A DNA stretch of 64,000 nucleotides from Caenorhabditis remanei (lineage: Eukaryota; Nematoda; Chromadorea; Rhabditida; Rhabditidae). Below the pieces are notes generated by a model. That model ran no database searches, was not told where the DNA came from, and saw only the letters and a list, made by a program, of their open reading frames with translations. Location of the stretch: positions 744,001 to 808,000 of the forward strand of contig NC_071331.1 of the NCBI RefSeq assembly GCF_010183535.1. The letters are read 5' to 3'. Shown one piece after another: positions 1 to 11,222 of the stretch; position 1 is the first letter of the stretch, and every line of letters begins with the position of its first letter. Position numbers and translations under genes: made by a program.

Positions 1-404
1 ATTTTTGAGTTGTTTAATTTGACTGCCTGTAACTTTTTAGAATGTGACCGTACAAAAAACTTGTCAACTACAAAAATGAAGCTCTACTTGTGATCTATAC
101 ACACCATAAACAATCGATATGGTGATACAATCAAGGAGGCTGTGATGCAGTCACAAAGTTGACAGTTTTCAACTAAAAACTGTACGTATCGCATTTTTTA
201 TGGCCAGTACTGTATATTAACCCCTTATAATTTTTTAAGTTTACAACTGTTTTCTCCTAGTTCTGTCCCTGTTTAGAACCGCTGCTTTCTAGGTCTGCAA
301 TGCTCAGCTAGTGTTTTTTCTAGTTTCATTCCCTGAAAACAAGAACAAATGGTTCTGAAACGGGTTACCAAAAATAGAACAAGTTCGGTAATTTCTGCAC
401 ATGT
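1..404. other. Left flank without a gene
   Basis: No coding sequence is recognisable. Positions about 55-105 carry a stretch (TTGTCAACTACAAAAATGAA followed by a TTGTGATC-like end) that recurs as an arm of the foldback repeats at 25110-25440 and 49830-50160, so this looks like one arm of a dispersed palindromic repeat. The rest is AT-rich and unexplained. Confidence 0.5.
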
Positions 405-1674
405 TCATTTTTTATAAGAGCCCCAAAGAAAAAGTTCAGACATCATAAGTTTTTCTTCTTCAGATTCATCTTCCATTTTCCATCCAACCTCAAGAACTCT
501 CTTCACAATTGCCTTCATAACTTCTCCTGACATCTTCTCAACATCCAAATCTTCCACATCTTTTTTCTTGATCGACTTCTTTTTGTTCAGCCAAGCGTGC
601 TGGGGAAAAACAATATTGTTGATAGTCGACTCATAAAATAACTGACCATAACTCGTCTTAAATTAAATCTAACCGCAATCTTCCGACAAGAATGATTAAT
701 CTTTGATCTGTGGATAATTGTTGTTCCCACTCTTTGAATTACATCACTCATATTTGAGGCTATCGCATATTTAAGTAGGTTTCGAACACTATTAGGATTG
801 GATATTGGAATAGGAAAACCATACACTGAATCCAATAACTCCTCGAATGATCCACTTGACGGTTGCTTAAAATTCATACGGTGACTTCCAGATTTGACAA
901 AAGCTTTTAAGATCTAGAAAAAATCTCCGATTATTAATTTTTCTATAAACTAATCATTATAACTTACAGCTTTATTACAATAGAAAATTACGTTGGGATG
1001 AAAGATACGAAACCAATTCTTCGAGTGTATCGGTGCTAATCGATAATTAATGACCAATGGCTGATAGAATCCCTCCACTTCCACAACTCGAACATCCACT
1101 TCAACTATCATTTCATTATTTCTCACAAATTTAGAATCTTCATAGATGAAATCAATCAAACTGATACTGGTACGCCGTTGAAGAGCTTGCGTAGCAGAAT
1201 TGTAACTGGAGAAATCAAGTACTCCACAATAATGTATTATTGAATCTCTCTGATCGTTGAAATTTCGTACTTTGACGGTGACATTTGCTCTGACTTTCCA
1301 AAACGAGTTATTCACTTTACAAGCAACAAATACATAGAGAAATGCATCTGGATTGAGAACACTAATTTGGTGTGAAAATGCAATATTCATTTTCCGAAAC
1401 CGTTTAGAGCGATGCGTCGATTCAGTGTGCGTAGCTATAATTCTGTCGACATCTTTGATGACGTGAACTGATTTGAAATGACCAAGAGGGTTGGGATCTG
1501 AAATTTAATTTTATACATTTTAATTTAATTTATACATTTCAATTAAATTTACAAATTTTATTTAAAGGAGGATATCTTACAATCTTCAAGATATGATGTT
1601 TTCTCCATCGAAGAATCAGAGGAACCAGAAGAATCAGAATCATCGCTTTCTGTATGAGATTGGTTTGCGCCCAT
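405..1674 (-). CDS. MATH-BTB protein, gene 1 (four exons)
   Basis: Predicted CUL3 substrate adaptor of 361 aa. Exons on the minus strand are 1674-1581, 1497-968, 913-647 and 599-405; all join in frame with GT/AG introns. Exon 1 starts MGANQSH and then runs into an acidic serine-rich stretch (DSDSSGSSDSS). Exon 2 is MATH-like: PLGHF start, the W-x-V-x-A-N beta strand near the middle, and VxVVEVEG at the end. Exon 3 holds the BTB core (FEELLDSVYGFPIP, then LLKYAIASNMSDVIQRV). Exon 4 begins HAWLN, carries the EKMSGEVMKAIVKRVLE helix shared by the family, and ends in an acidic tail (EDESEEE) seen only in this copy. The start is fixed by the conserved MGxxQS exon found in paralogs. It lies outside the duplicated segment and is the most divergent member of the array. 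MATH-BTB assignment is by architecture; the BTB is degenerate, so CUL3 binding is inferred. Confidence 0.8.
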
Positions 1675-2777
1675 TGAGATGCAAGAATGATACAAAATGA
1701 ATTATAATGAGTTTGAGGAAAAGGAAATTCATTTTTAAAGGTTATCCGGTTATTATATATTGGTTCACTTAAAAATCAATTAATTTCAAATTAAATTAAT
1801 ATAAATTGTTTATGGAGTCTTCAAAAACAGAAAAATACTGTGTTTTGATTCTCCGGAGTGTGAAAGGCAATTAATGTTCTTTACCCATAATCTAGAAACT
1901 AAATCAAGTTTTGAAAACATTAATTTTTTAATCATGACAGATTTCTGATAGAATAAATAAGAAGAAATCGGTTTGGAGAGCTGGAACAATGTTTCGATAG
2001 ACTGACGTAAATCTGAAATATTTTGTTTTTATCGATGTTACAAAACGGAAAACTATTGAATCCAGCAAAAGTCCAGTCAACGACAGAAAATTCAGACTCT
2101 TACCCCATTTCTGCCAAACAATTACTTTCTATAACATATCTTATCAGAAACTGTATCAGCAAAGCTTTGTGAAATATTGGAAACCGGTTTCGGCTTTGAA
2201 AAAGATTAGTCTGCTGTAAATTCGCAAGGTGGAAATGCATGAGTCTAGCGACAAAAAACAGAAACTAAATAAATCTTTCAACTTTTTAGAAATGTTGCAA
2301 AGAAAACAGTAGATATTTTCAGTGACGCGATATATATAATCGTGAAAATGTGCTCACTGTAGTGATTGTTCTAGTTCAAGTTCGGTTTTAGAAAAAAAGT
2401 TAATTTTGGGTACAGACTTCAACAAACACGGGTCTTTTGTCCAGTGTGCGCAAATAAGTTCTCAGTTACGAAACGTCGTAGTTGCGAAATCCCTGATTGC
2501 GAAGTGACGCGGAGCCATATCAGCTAGTCCATGTATTTAAAGGTGCAGGTTCAAAGAAGCGGTGTGACTCCTAATCTGAACCGTCCGGATCAGAACTGAT
2601 ACAAATCAGAACCATTAAAACAGGGAAGGTATGATTAGAGGCGGCAACAAAGTGTTAAGGCTTTCTTCTCAAACCAACAAAAATACTATTTCAAATAATA
2701 GGAAATGATTTTCACAAGTTTTATTATATGATTTACACGAAATAATCAAGTTCACGTATTTAGAACAGTCAGGCTAA
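1675..2777. other. Intergenic spacer between MATH-BTB genes 1 and 2
   Basis: AT-rich DNA without a supportable gene. It contains the upstream region of gene 1 (1675-about 1760) and the 3' flank of gene 2. No transposon ends, tRNA or repeat array were recognised. Confidence 0.5.
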
Positions 2778-3932
2778 CTATTTCTCCCATCCCAGCTCCA
2801 GAACTTTCTTTACAATCGCTTTCATAACCTCTCCAGACATTCTATGGACACCCAATCTTTGAATTTGAATTTTATTGATTGATTGCTTTCCGATCAACCA
2901 GCGGTGCTGAAAAAATTGGATGACTTTACTCCAATGGAATCTATATAACTCACAACGACTCTTCTCATATTACGTTGAACTGCTAACTTCAAGAATTCCA
3001 AATTCACTTCATTTACACCCGCGTCGTGGATCACCGCAGTGGCAACTCTCTGGGTAACTGCTCTCACCAAGAAATGCTGAGCTATATTCAGAAAATCGTT
3101 GAGCCCTCCTCGACTATGAACCGGTATTGGAGCGCCATAGAGGCAGTCAAGGAACTCTTCGAGGGGTCCACGTGATGCAATGGGAAATTCGATTTGTCCG
3201 ATTGCAGATACTTTGCTATTACCATTCATTTCGCAGAGGATATCCAATATCTGGAAAAATCATCTAGAGGTTTAAAAAGGCGGAGCTTCACTCACTTCTT
3301 TGCTGCAGTAGAAGTTCTCATTTGGGTAGACGAAGACAAATCGATTATCAGGATTTACCGGTGGCACACGATGATTCATAACAACTGGTTGATGAACCCC
3401 TTCTACCTCCAGAATCCTGATATCTGTCCCCATTATAAATCGAGTGCCTCTTACAAATCCAAAGTCTTCATTCAGTAGATCATTTGCAGTAAGGAAAGTT
3501 GTCCGTTGAATAAAATTGATGTTGTTATCAAACCAAACATCTCCGCAGTCATAGATTATTGAATCAATTTTCTCATTGAACTTGTTGATAGTAAACTTCA
3601 GATTCGCTTTAATTCTCCACTCTCCAACATTCGGATCATTCACTCGACAATCCGCAAAAAGCAAAAGTCGTGTGTCAAACATGGTTACCCCATGAGAAAA
3701 ACCAATATTCATTTTGTTAAAGTACTGTGTAACGATCTTGTAATCCATATTTTCGAGAACTGGGTGAATGTTTTGAACGATGAAAACGGTTTTGAAGTGT
3801 CCCAGTGGAGATGGATCTGAAAACAAAAAACTCTTTGGAGACTGGTCTAAATTTTTTCTAAAACTCACAATATTCTAAATACGATTTTCTCTCTAAACGA
3901 GAAATAAGTGTCCAATGCTGATTTACGTCCAT
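2778..3932 (-). CDS. MATH-BTB protein, gene 2 (intact copy)
   Basis: Predicted CUL3 adaptor of 336 aa. Exons are 3932-3869, 3816-3296, 3250-2954 and 2906-2778 (64, 521, 297 and 129 nt), all in frame. Exon 1 starts MDVNQHW, without glycine at position 2, and ends RKSYLEY. Exon 2 is the MATH-like domain (PSPLGHFKTV, GEWRIKANLKF, VWFDNN, TDIRILEVEG). Exon 3 is the BTB core (GPLEEFLDCLYGAPIP, FLVRAVTQRVATAVI). Exon 4 begins HRWL and ends VLELGWEK. The left edge of the 26.7 kb duplication falls inside exon 3 at 3197/3198, so this copy straddles the boundary and is whole, while its duplicate at 29937-30671 lacks the end. It is transcribed away from gene 3. Confidence 0.82.
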
Positions 3933-4414
3933 TTTGACAAAGATGGTATGGTAGGAATGAATTCGAATAAGATCCACGTTTGAAAAAAGTTATTTTGATG
4001 CCGGGGTCGCCATTTTTTTAGTTTGGAAAATATCGGCACGTGAAAAGTTTTTTTTGAAAGTTTTGGAAACTTGTTTAAACATTTCACGGTGTTCCAAACA
4101 GCGAGTCCATTTCAGACTATCGGTTACTGACGCGTTTTACGTGCAGCCCGCGAAACTTCCCGCGTTAATAATTATTGTGATCTCTAAAAAAATTTGATCT
4201 AAAATTTACGTGGGAACGCTTTTTTGACACATGAAGCAAGTTTTGAGTTTTTTTTGGCTTAAAAAGAGCTTTTTCAGAAAAACTCAATTCATATTTTTCT
4301 AAAAAGACCTCGCTATTTCAAAATCAGAATTTTTCCATTATATTTTCCTCCTGCAAAATCATATAAAAACATGAATTAATTGCGTGATAATTTTGAAGTT
4401 CCACTGCCCCTGAA

Positions 4415-4504
4415 CTTTATTTGAAACGCGTGGCAAACACTTTTGTTTTTTGAATGCGTGGATTCAAATCCCTGAATTTATTTCAACAAAACTCTTTCTT
4501 CATA
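4415..4504 (+). promoter_or_regulatory. Upstream region of gene 3, repeated inverted upstream of gene 5
   Basis: The stretch AACGCGTGGCAAACACTTTT followed by a TGAATGCGTGGATTC motif just before the start codon recurs in inverse orientation at about 9420-9465 in front of gene 5, and directly at 31170-31205 in front of gene 3'. Shared promoter DNA suggests coordinated expression. No known transcription-factor site is claimed. Confidence 0.4.
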
Positions 4505-5676
4505 ATGGGTGCAAAACAATCTCAGGAAAGAAAATCATATTTAGAAGACTGTGAGTTACAATTTTCTTGCCATTTTTTCTATTTCTTTCCAAATTTCAGA
4601 TCCCGACCCCCTTGGGCATTTCACATCGATATATAACATTGAAAACATCAGTTCCATAGTCGCAAATAGACACCAAAACTCATTGACAACTGCGAAATGG
4701 TTTGTCAAAATGAATATTCATTTCACACATGGTATACGGATGCCGGAGGGAATGGAAGACTCACTTTTTCTAGTCATTTACTGTGGAGTCTTGTGTACAA
4801 ATTCCAAATATTGGAGAATAAAGGCCAATGTGAAATTCGTTTTACACGATTTGAATGATGTACAAAACTCGGTGGAATACCATTATGGGGATGTATGGTT
4901 TGATAACTACAATCACGAGATGCCAGTAATTTATCAAGATACTAATATTAGTTTGGACAGTCTTCTAAATGAAAATCTTGGATTTGTGAAGAATAACGAG
5001 ATGAAAATGAGTACGGATATTCGAGTTTTGAAAGTAGAAGGATTCCACCAACCAACTGTTGTCAATTATAGAGTACCTCCAACTGATCCGTTTTATCAAC
5101 TGATTTTTGCATATCCAAATGAGAACTTATATGTCAATAAGGAGGTTTGTTTGCAAATTATATCTGTGAATACTATCCGTCATTTTTTAAGATGTTGAAT
5201 GCCCATTGCATATTGGAATCTCATCATACACAGGTCCGTGATCTCGACGAGATAAAGTTCAACAGACCATCACCTGGAGAGATTGAAGAGTTTTTAGATT
5301 GTATTTATGGCTTTCCAATACCGTCAATCTCTCGCGGAACGCTTCCCTTTTTTCTTAGAAATGCCAAAAGTCTTAGACTGAGATCACTGGCACAAAGAGC
5401 AGCTCAAACTATTGTCAATGATAAGGCAGTTGATGTATTCACTAAAGCGGAAGTGATCATTGCGGTTGATTTTGATATGAGAAGAGTTGTTGTGAGTTCT
5501 TTTATTTAAAAACATGATTCAAATTGATTTTTTAGCATGCCTGGCTGAATAAAAAGAAATCGATCAGTAAAAATGATTTGGAAGATTTTAATATCGAGAA
5601 GATGTCCGGAGAGACAATAAAGGCTATTGTGAAGAGAGTTCTCAAGTTCGGTGGATGGGAGAAAGAAGAAGAATGA
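4505..5676 (+). CDS. MATH-BTB protein, gene 3
   Basis: Predicted CUL3 adaptor of 343 aa. Exons are 4505-4550, 4600-5144, 5192-5491 and 5536-5676 (46, 545, 300 and 141 nt), in frame. Exon 1 (MGAKQSQERKSYLED) matches the N-myristoylation consensus: glycine 2 and serine 6. Residues about 16-160 are MATH-like (DPLGHFTSIYNIENISS, KYWRIKANVKF, HYGDVWFDNYN, STDIRVLKVEG). Residues about 185-297 are BTB-like (ENLYVNKE, IEEFLDCIYGFPIP, LAQRAAQTIVND). Exon 4 is HAWLNKKKSISKNDLEDFNI and ends GGWEKEEE. An AATAAA signal lies at 5707-5712. It is convergent with genes 4 and 5, which are its inverted paralogs. The copy in unit 2 differs at about a fifth of exon 2 residues although neighbouring non-coding DNA is nearly identical. 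Confidence 0.85.
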
Positions 5677-6287
5677 ATACTTGTTTTCTGTTCTTTTTTA
5701 TAGTGTAATAAAGAATGAATTTTATTTGATTTTCTGGTTTTATAAAGAGTTTGCTGTTTTTGTCAAATACCTTATCCAACTTTATAAGCCACCCGTTCTG
5801 TCGATACGTAGTTTTCCAGCCGCGTTCGGATTTTTATGAACTCGAGGTTCTGATCGTACTGTTGAAAGAAAACTTTCTCAACTTTCTCTCGGCCAGGACA
5901 CAAAAATGGGTACTCATTTTTAACAAAATTTTTTGAAATGTTTCTGAAAATTTAGAGTAAAAGTGCTTAAATTATAATACATATTCACCTTTTGATTTAA
6001 TTTTAATTTCCTGCCAGATACAAGACTTTTTTCGAAAGTATCCGGGGTCCGGAGTCAGAAAATAGTTTTGATTTTGGCCCAGACCGTTAAAATTTTGAAC
6101 AAGCAAAACAACACTTTGTTGGTTCTACGCTGCTATTACCATGTTTTGAAACTGATATGTATGTTTCTTCCGAGACGTGAAACACATGAAAATGTTTTAT
6201 TGAATTATAAAATCGATAGAAAACAGCAAGTATCCATAAAATTACCAAGTGACGTCGATTCTTCTACTCTCCCTCTCTTTCTTCTCC
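5677..6287. other. Convergent intergenic region between genes 3 and 4
   Basis: This holds the 3' flank of gene 3 with a poly(A) signal at 5707-5712, and the 3' flank of gene 4 with an inverted AATAAA at 6197-6202. Between them is a short CGGCC-containing remnant (about 5875-5900) of the GC-rich repeat family described elsewhere. The whole stretch recurs at about 7610-8195 and 32420-33180. Confidence 0.6.
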
Positions 6288-7424
6288 TTACAACTCGAAA
6301 ATTCTCTTCACAATAGCCTTCATAACCTCTCCTGACACCTTCTCGATATTCAAATCTTCCAAATCTTTCTTACTGATAGACTCCATTCTATTCAGCCAGG
6401 CATGCTGAAAAATTCAATTCAAGTTCAACTTATAAAATGTGAACACTCACAACAACTCTTCTCATGCTGAACTCTATTCCAAGATTGATTACTTGTTTCA
6501 AATCTTTTTGAAATTTTAAATCATGAATAATAGTTAGAGCTGCTCTTTGTGCCACGGATCGCATTTTGAAAAACTTTGCACTACGGAGAATATCACGAAT
6601 CCCTGCTCGAGTGACCATTTGAATTGGATAGCCATAAGCACAATCCAAAAATTCTTCCAGAGTCCCAGTTGACGGTCTTGGAATATCGAGATCCAGGAAA
6701 TCGCGGATTGGTCGATTATAAGGTCTCAATATCCAATGGGTGTTCATGACCTGGAAAAGTATATTATGTTCTCTACTGTGCCAAGTTGCAAACTAACCGT
6801 CTTATTAATATATATTTCCGCGTCTGAAAATTTACAAAGCTGCTTATAAAACGGATCAGCTGGAGGTACTCTATAATTGACAACAGTTGGTTGGTGGAAT
6901 CCTTCTACTTCCAGAACTCGAATATCTGTTCCCATTCTCATCTTATTATCTTTCACATATCCAAAATTTTCATCAAGAAGACTATCCAAACTGATATTAG
7001 TATGTTGATAAATTACTGGCATCTCGCGATTGTTGTTGTCAAACCATACATCACCATAATCGTATTCCACCGAGTTTTGTTCATCATTCAAATTGTGTAA
7101 AACAAATTTCACATTGGCCTTTATTCTCCATTCTTTGACTTCTGGACACAAGACACCACAATAAACGGCAAGATAAAGATGGTCTCCCATCGCATCCGGC
7201 ATCCATATACCATGTGTGAAATAAATATTCATTTTGACAAACCATCTATCTATTATCCTTTTTTCTTGGTGTCTATTTGCGACTATGGAACTGATATTTT
7301 CAAAGTTAGATATCGATTTAAAATGCCCAAGAGGGTAGGGATCTGAAATTTAATGCGACCAATAGAAAATTTAGCAAGAGAATTGTAACTCACAGTCTTC
7401 TAAATATGATTGTTTTGCATCCAT
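6288..7424 (-). CDS. MATH-BTB protein, gene 4
   Basis: Predicted CUL3 adaptor of 330 aa. Exons are 7424-7394, 7342-6798, 6750-6451 and 6404-6288 (31, 545, 300 and 117 nt), in frame. Exon 1 reads MDAKQSYLED: compared with paralogs the QERK segment is missing and glycine 2 is aspartate, so the predicted myristoylation signal is lost. The MATH-like part carries VKEWRIKANVKF and YDYGDVWFDNNN. The BTB-like part carries TLEEFLDCAYGYPIQM and MRSVAQRAALTIIHD. The end is HAWLNRMESISKKDL and stops shortly after VKRIFEL. It belongs to the inverted half of the array, convergent with gene 3. Confidence 0.85.
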
Positions 7425-7544
7425 TATGAAGGAAGAGTTTTGTTGAATTAATTTTATGGGAGTAGAATCCACGCGTTGAAAAAGCGAAACGAGTTTTCGA
7501 GAAAAACAAAGGAGCGTGGAACATCACGTTATTGGTTTTTTTCG

Positions 7545-8083
7545 AAGATAATGAAGGCGATTGTGAAGAGAGTTTTCAAGTTCGGTGGATGGGAGAAAGA
7601 AGAAAAATGAATACTTGTTTTCTGTTCTTTTTTATAGTGTAATAAAGAATCAATTTTATTTGATTTTCTGGTTTTATAAAGAGTTTTCTGTTTTTGTCAA
7701 ATACCTTATCCAATTTTATAAGCCACCCGTTCTGTCGATACGTAGTTTTCCAGCCGCGTTCGGATCTTTATGAACTCGAGGTTCTGATCGTACTGTTGAA
7801 AGAAAACTTTCTCTCGGCCCGGCCCTGCCCGGTCGGCCAGGATTCAAAAATGGGTACTCATTTTTGACAAAATTGTTTGAAATGTTTCTAAAAATTTAGA
7901 GTAAAAGTGCTTAAATTATAATAAATATTCACCTTTTGATTGAATTTCAATTTCCTGCTAGATACAAGACTTTTTTCGAAAGTATCCGGAGTCCGGAGTC
8001 AGAAAATAGTTTTGATTTCGGCCCGGACGTGAAAAGTTTAAACAACACTTATCGTTGGACGCTGCTACTAGGATGTTTTGAAA

Positions 8084-8119
<36 letters not shown>

Positions 8120-8195
8120 TCTTCCGAGACGTGAAACACATGAAAATGTTTTATTAAATCAAAACATCGATTGAAAACAGCAAGTATCCGTAAAA
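7545..8195 (+). pseudogene. Orphan 3' end of a gene-3-like MATH-BTB gene
   Basis: From about 7547 the plus strand matches the last part of gene 3 exon 4 (MKAIVKRVFKFGGWEKEEK, stop near 7607) and then its 3' flank through about 8190, including the GC-rich scrap near 7807-7850. No upstream exons exist. It shows that gene 5 arose by tandem copying of a block made of the gene 3 tail plus gene 4. An (AT)n microsatellite sits inside at 8088-8115. Confidence 0.7.
8088..8115. repeat. (AT)n microsatellite
   Basis: About 14 uninterrupted AT dinucleotides follow GAAACTGAT. The equivalent positions near 6150 (gene 3/4 interval) and 33060 do not carry the expansion, so it arose after the local duplication. 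Confidence 0.9.
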
Positions 8196-9382
8196 CTACC
8201 GATTGAAATCGATTCTTCTACTCTTCCTCTCTTTCTTCTTCAACTCAAGAACTCTCTTCACAATAGCCTTCATTGTCTCTCCTGACATCTTCTCGATATT
8301 CAAATCTTCCAAATCTTTCTTACTGATCGATTTTTTCCTATTCAACCAGGAATGCTGAAAAAGTCATTTCGAAATCATCTTATAAAGTGCGAACACTCAC
8401 AACAACTCTTCTCATGTCGAACTCTATTCCAAGATTGATTTCTTGTTTCAAACCTTTCGGATATTTTAAATCATGAATAATAGTTTGCGCTGCTCTTTGT
8501 GCCACCGATCGCATTTTGAAAAGCTTTGCACTACGGAGAATATCCCAAAACCCTGCTCGAGTGTCCATTTGAATTGGAAAGCCATAAGCACAATCCAAAA
8601 ATTCTTCCAGAGTCCCAGTCGACGGTCTGGGAATATCGAGATCCCCTAAATCGCGGATTGGTTGACCACCAGGTTTCAATATCCAATGGGTGTTCATGAC
8701 CTGGAAAAATAATTAATGTTTTCCACTGTGTCAAGTTGCAAACTAACCGCTTTATTAATATATATTTCCTCGTCTGAAAACTTACAAAGCTGCTTATAAA
8801 ACGGATCAGCTGGAGGTACTCTATAATTGACAACAGTTGGTTGGTGGAATCCTTCAACTTCCAGAACTCGAATATCCGTACTCATTCGCATCATATTATC
8901 TTTCACGTAACCAAAATTTTCATCCAAAAGACCATCCAAACTGATATTAGTATCTTGATAAATTACTGGCTTTTTATGATTGTAGTTATCGAACCATACA
9001 TCCCCACAATGGTATTCCACAGAGCTCTGTACATCATTCAAATCGTGCAAAATGAATTTCACATTAGCTTTCACTCTCCAGTTTTTGCCTTCTGGACACA
9101 GGACTCCACAGTAAACGACAAGAAAAAGTGGGACTCTCGACCGGCATCCATATACCATGTGTGAAATGAATATTCATCTTGACAAACCATTTTGCAGTTG
9201 TCACTGATTTTTGGTGTCTATTTGCAACTATGGAACTGATATTTTCAATGTTATATATCGATGTGAAATGACCAAGGGGATAGGGATCTAAAATTTGGTG
9301 AGAAATAGAAAATATAGCAAGAAAATTGTAACTCACAGTCTTCTAAATATGATTTTCTCTCTTGAGATTGTTTTGCACCCAT
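8196..9382 (-). pseudogene. MATH-BTB gene 5, frameshifted in the MATH exon
   Basis: Exons are 9382-9337, 9287-8748, 8700-8401 and 8354-8196. Exon 1 (MGAKQSQERKSYLED) keeps the myristoylation consensus. Exon 2 is 540 nt where paralogs have 545 nt: a 5-nt net loss near 9130-9140, after GIWMP, breaks the frame, and reading resumes with LFLVVYCGVLCPEG in another frame. Exon 3 (BTB) is open, and exon 4 (HSWLNRKKSISKKDL) runs into a lysine/arginine-rich tail longer than in other copies. The unit 2 equivalent (35570-36719) has the full 545-nt exon and is open, so the lesion is recent or restricted to this copy. An alternative start inside exon 2 could still give a short MATH-BTB product. Confidence 0.8.
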
Positions 9383-10770
9383 TATGAAGGAAGAGCTTTA
9401 TTGAAATAAAATTTAAGATTTGAATCCACGCATTCAAAAACAAAAGTGTTTGCCACGCGTTTCTGAAAAAGTGACCGTGGAACATCACGTTGTTCTTTCC
9501 TTTCTTTTCGGATACTTTAATAATTTTGTTTGAAAACGTGCGTTTTGTTTAACCACGAGCAGGCAAAGCCCGTTAACTCATCATTTTGCACAAAAAATGA
9601 ACATAAGATGCTCCTGTTATGCCATGACAGGGTTATCAAGTTCTTTAAAAAAATTTATTTCAGTGCGACAGATTCTGGTCATTAAACCAAAACTTTCACT
9701 TAAGAAAACGAAGAATTCGACTGATAATCAACAATCACATTTTGTTTTCATAAATTTTTTGAAACAATAAATAACTAGACCGAAAAACAAGGCAGTTACC
9801 TAGTAGATTTAAATATATGTCCTTCCTATTGAATTGTGCCTATACATAATCGCTGTACTCTTAACATCGCAACAAAAAATGAAATGTTTCACAATATTCA
9901 TAAATAATATCTGAATTTGCGCTATTTGTTCTAGTCGCGAATGAGATATCAAACCAAGCCAAGAAATTTTTTAATAGAATTGAGAATAAAATTGTTATTG
10001 TGAGTTTTACAAGAGATACAACCAACTGAAAAACAACGATCATATTTGGTTTCTATCAACATCGTGAAACGGAAAATTACTGAAACAAGAAAAAAAATAC
10101 AGCAAAAATCAGATATCTTTTTATAAACAGTCCATTTTTTTTCAACATGCCCCAAGAGAAAATAAACGGTTTCATCATTTCAACATATCCCTTTGAGATC
10201 TGAGTTTGCGATTTGTTTTGGATTTTCGCACATTTTGAAGAAGCACGCGTGATTGGAGGGATGAAATAGCTGATAGACGATACCGTAACAGAACTTAACC
10301 ATTTTGAATGCGGTACATTTCCAATTCGTTTTTTTATTGTGTTGTAAAAGATTTTTTAACTTCTCATTCACGACCCTTGTTCATGATTCATTATTTGTAA
10401 TTCAAGAAAGAGTAATTGGTGTTTGACGCATGATGTGTGTTTGCAATTTCTGAAGAGTTTTAGCATTCGGAAGTTCATGATTACCTCAAAGTGTCCATGA
10501 GTCATTTCTTGGCTGAAATTGTGAAAGTGAGACATCGAAAACTTACTAGTTAGAAACCTAGAAACGATTTATCTGCGGAGAAGTGATGCAACATGAATTA
10601 CTAACTGATTTATTACCTTCTTAAAACATTTTTTTGGGTTTTTTTGTTGAAAAAATCGTTGTTTCATTAAGGTACGAAATTTTAAACAATAATAAGCTTC
10701 CAGTTTAGCAAACTAGGATATCACATTCTATTATAGCCCACTTTCCAAATTAAAAAAAATATATAAATTT
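9383..10770. other. Start of the gene-poor spacer (unit 1)
   Basis: After the upstream region of gene 5 the DNA is AT-rich and without a supportable gene. Short ORFs have no family features. TGTTTCA/TGAAACA heptamers begin to appear from about 9760. The matching stretch of unit 2 (36720-38524) carries a foldback insertion at 37065-37449 that is absent here. Confidence 0.5.
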
Positions 10771-10791
10771 CAAACTCGAGTACGTCCCGTA
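10771..10791 (-). ncRNA. Candidate 21U-RNA (piRNA) locus
   Basis: A CTGTTTCA motif on the minus strand (10830-10837) is followed 39 nt later by a T inside a YRNT context (TGCT). This is the core motif and spacing of Caenorhabditis type-1 21U-RNA genes. The unit 2 copy is at 38525-38545. Confidence 0.5.
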
Positions 10792-11109
10792 GCAGAATAT
10801 GGAAATCATGCAAAAATAATTTCACATCTTGAAACAGAAAGAAAAACATAAAAATATATGTTTCACTATCTTAACTTCAAACTCGAAAACTTCTCAATAT
10901 GATAGTTCACGCTGATGTTTCCTATCACATCCTATTTGTTCAAAAGTATTCATTGGGTCATAATGAAATCATATTAATACATCACTTCTCCTTTTCTAGT
11001 TATCACTTTCTTTCTGGAGCAATAATAATATAAATAACGGATAATAACTGATTTCTAAGCATTTTTGTTAGTTTGCTATGTAATTTTTGTCAAGATCAGT
11101 AAATTTACC

Positions 11110-11130
11110 CAATGCAACTGTTTATTGACA
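11110..11130 (-). ncRNA. Candidate 21U-RNA locus
   Basis: Minus-strand CTGTTTCA at 11171-11178 with a CATT start context; T lies 41 nt downstream of the motif. It is divergent from, and overlaps the motif region of, the plus-strand candidate at 11202. Confidence 0.45.
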
Positions 11131-11201
11131 ATGTCTGTGTCTGTCCAAACGTCTCTGTTTCACTAGTTTATGAAACAGTATCCGGCTTCAAATTCATTCA
11201 G

Positions 11202-11222
11202 TGATAAATCGTTTCTATTGAC
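11202..11222 (+). ncRNA. Candidate 21U-RNA locus
   Basis: Plus-strand CTGTTTCA at 11155-11162; the T of a CAGT context lies 40 nt downstream. In unit 2 a small deletion moves this T out of range (see findings). Confidence 0.5.

Noticed and set aside
3194..3478. Plus-strand ORF of 94 aa, repeated at 29933-30217
   Set aside because: It is antisense to MATH-BTB gene 2 exons 2 and 3, which are supported by splice sites and paralogs.
4505..9382. MATH-BTB cluster as a toxin-antidote (selfish) locus
   Set aside because: All members share one architecture expected of ubiquitin adaptors; nothing in the sequence points to a toxin partner.
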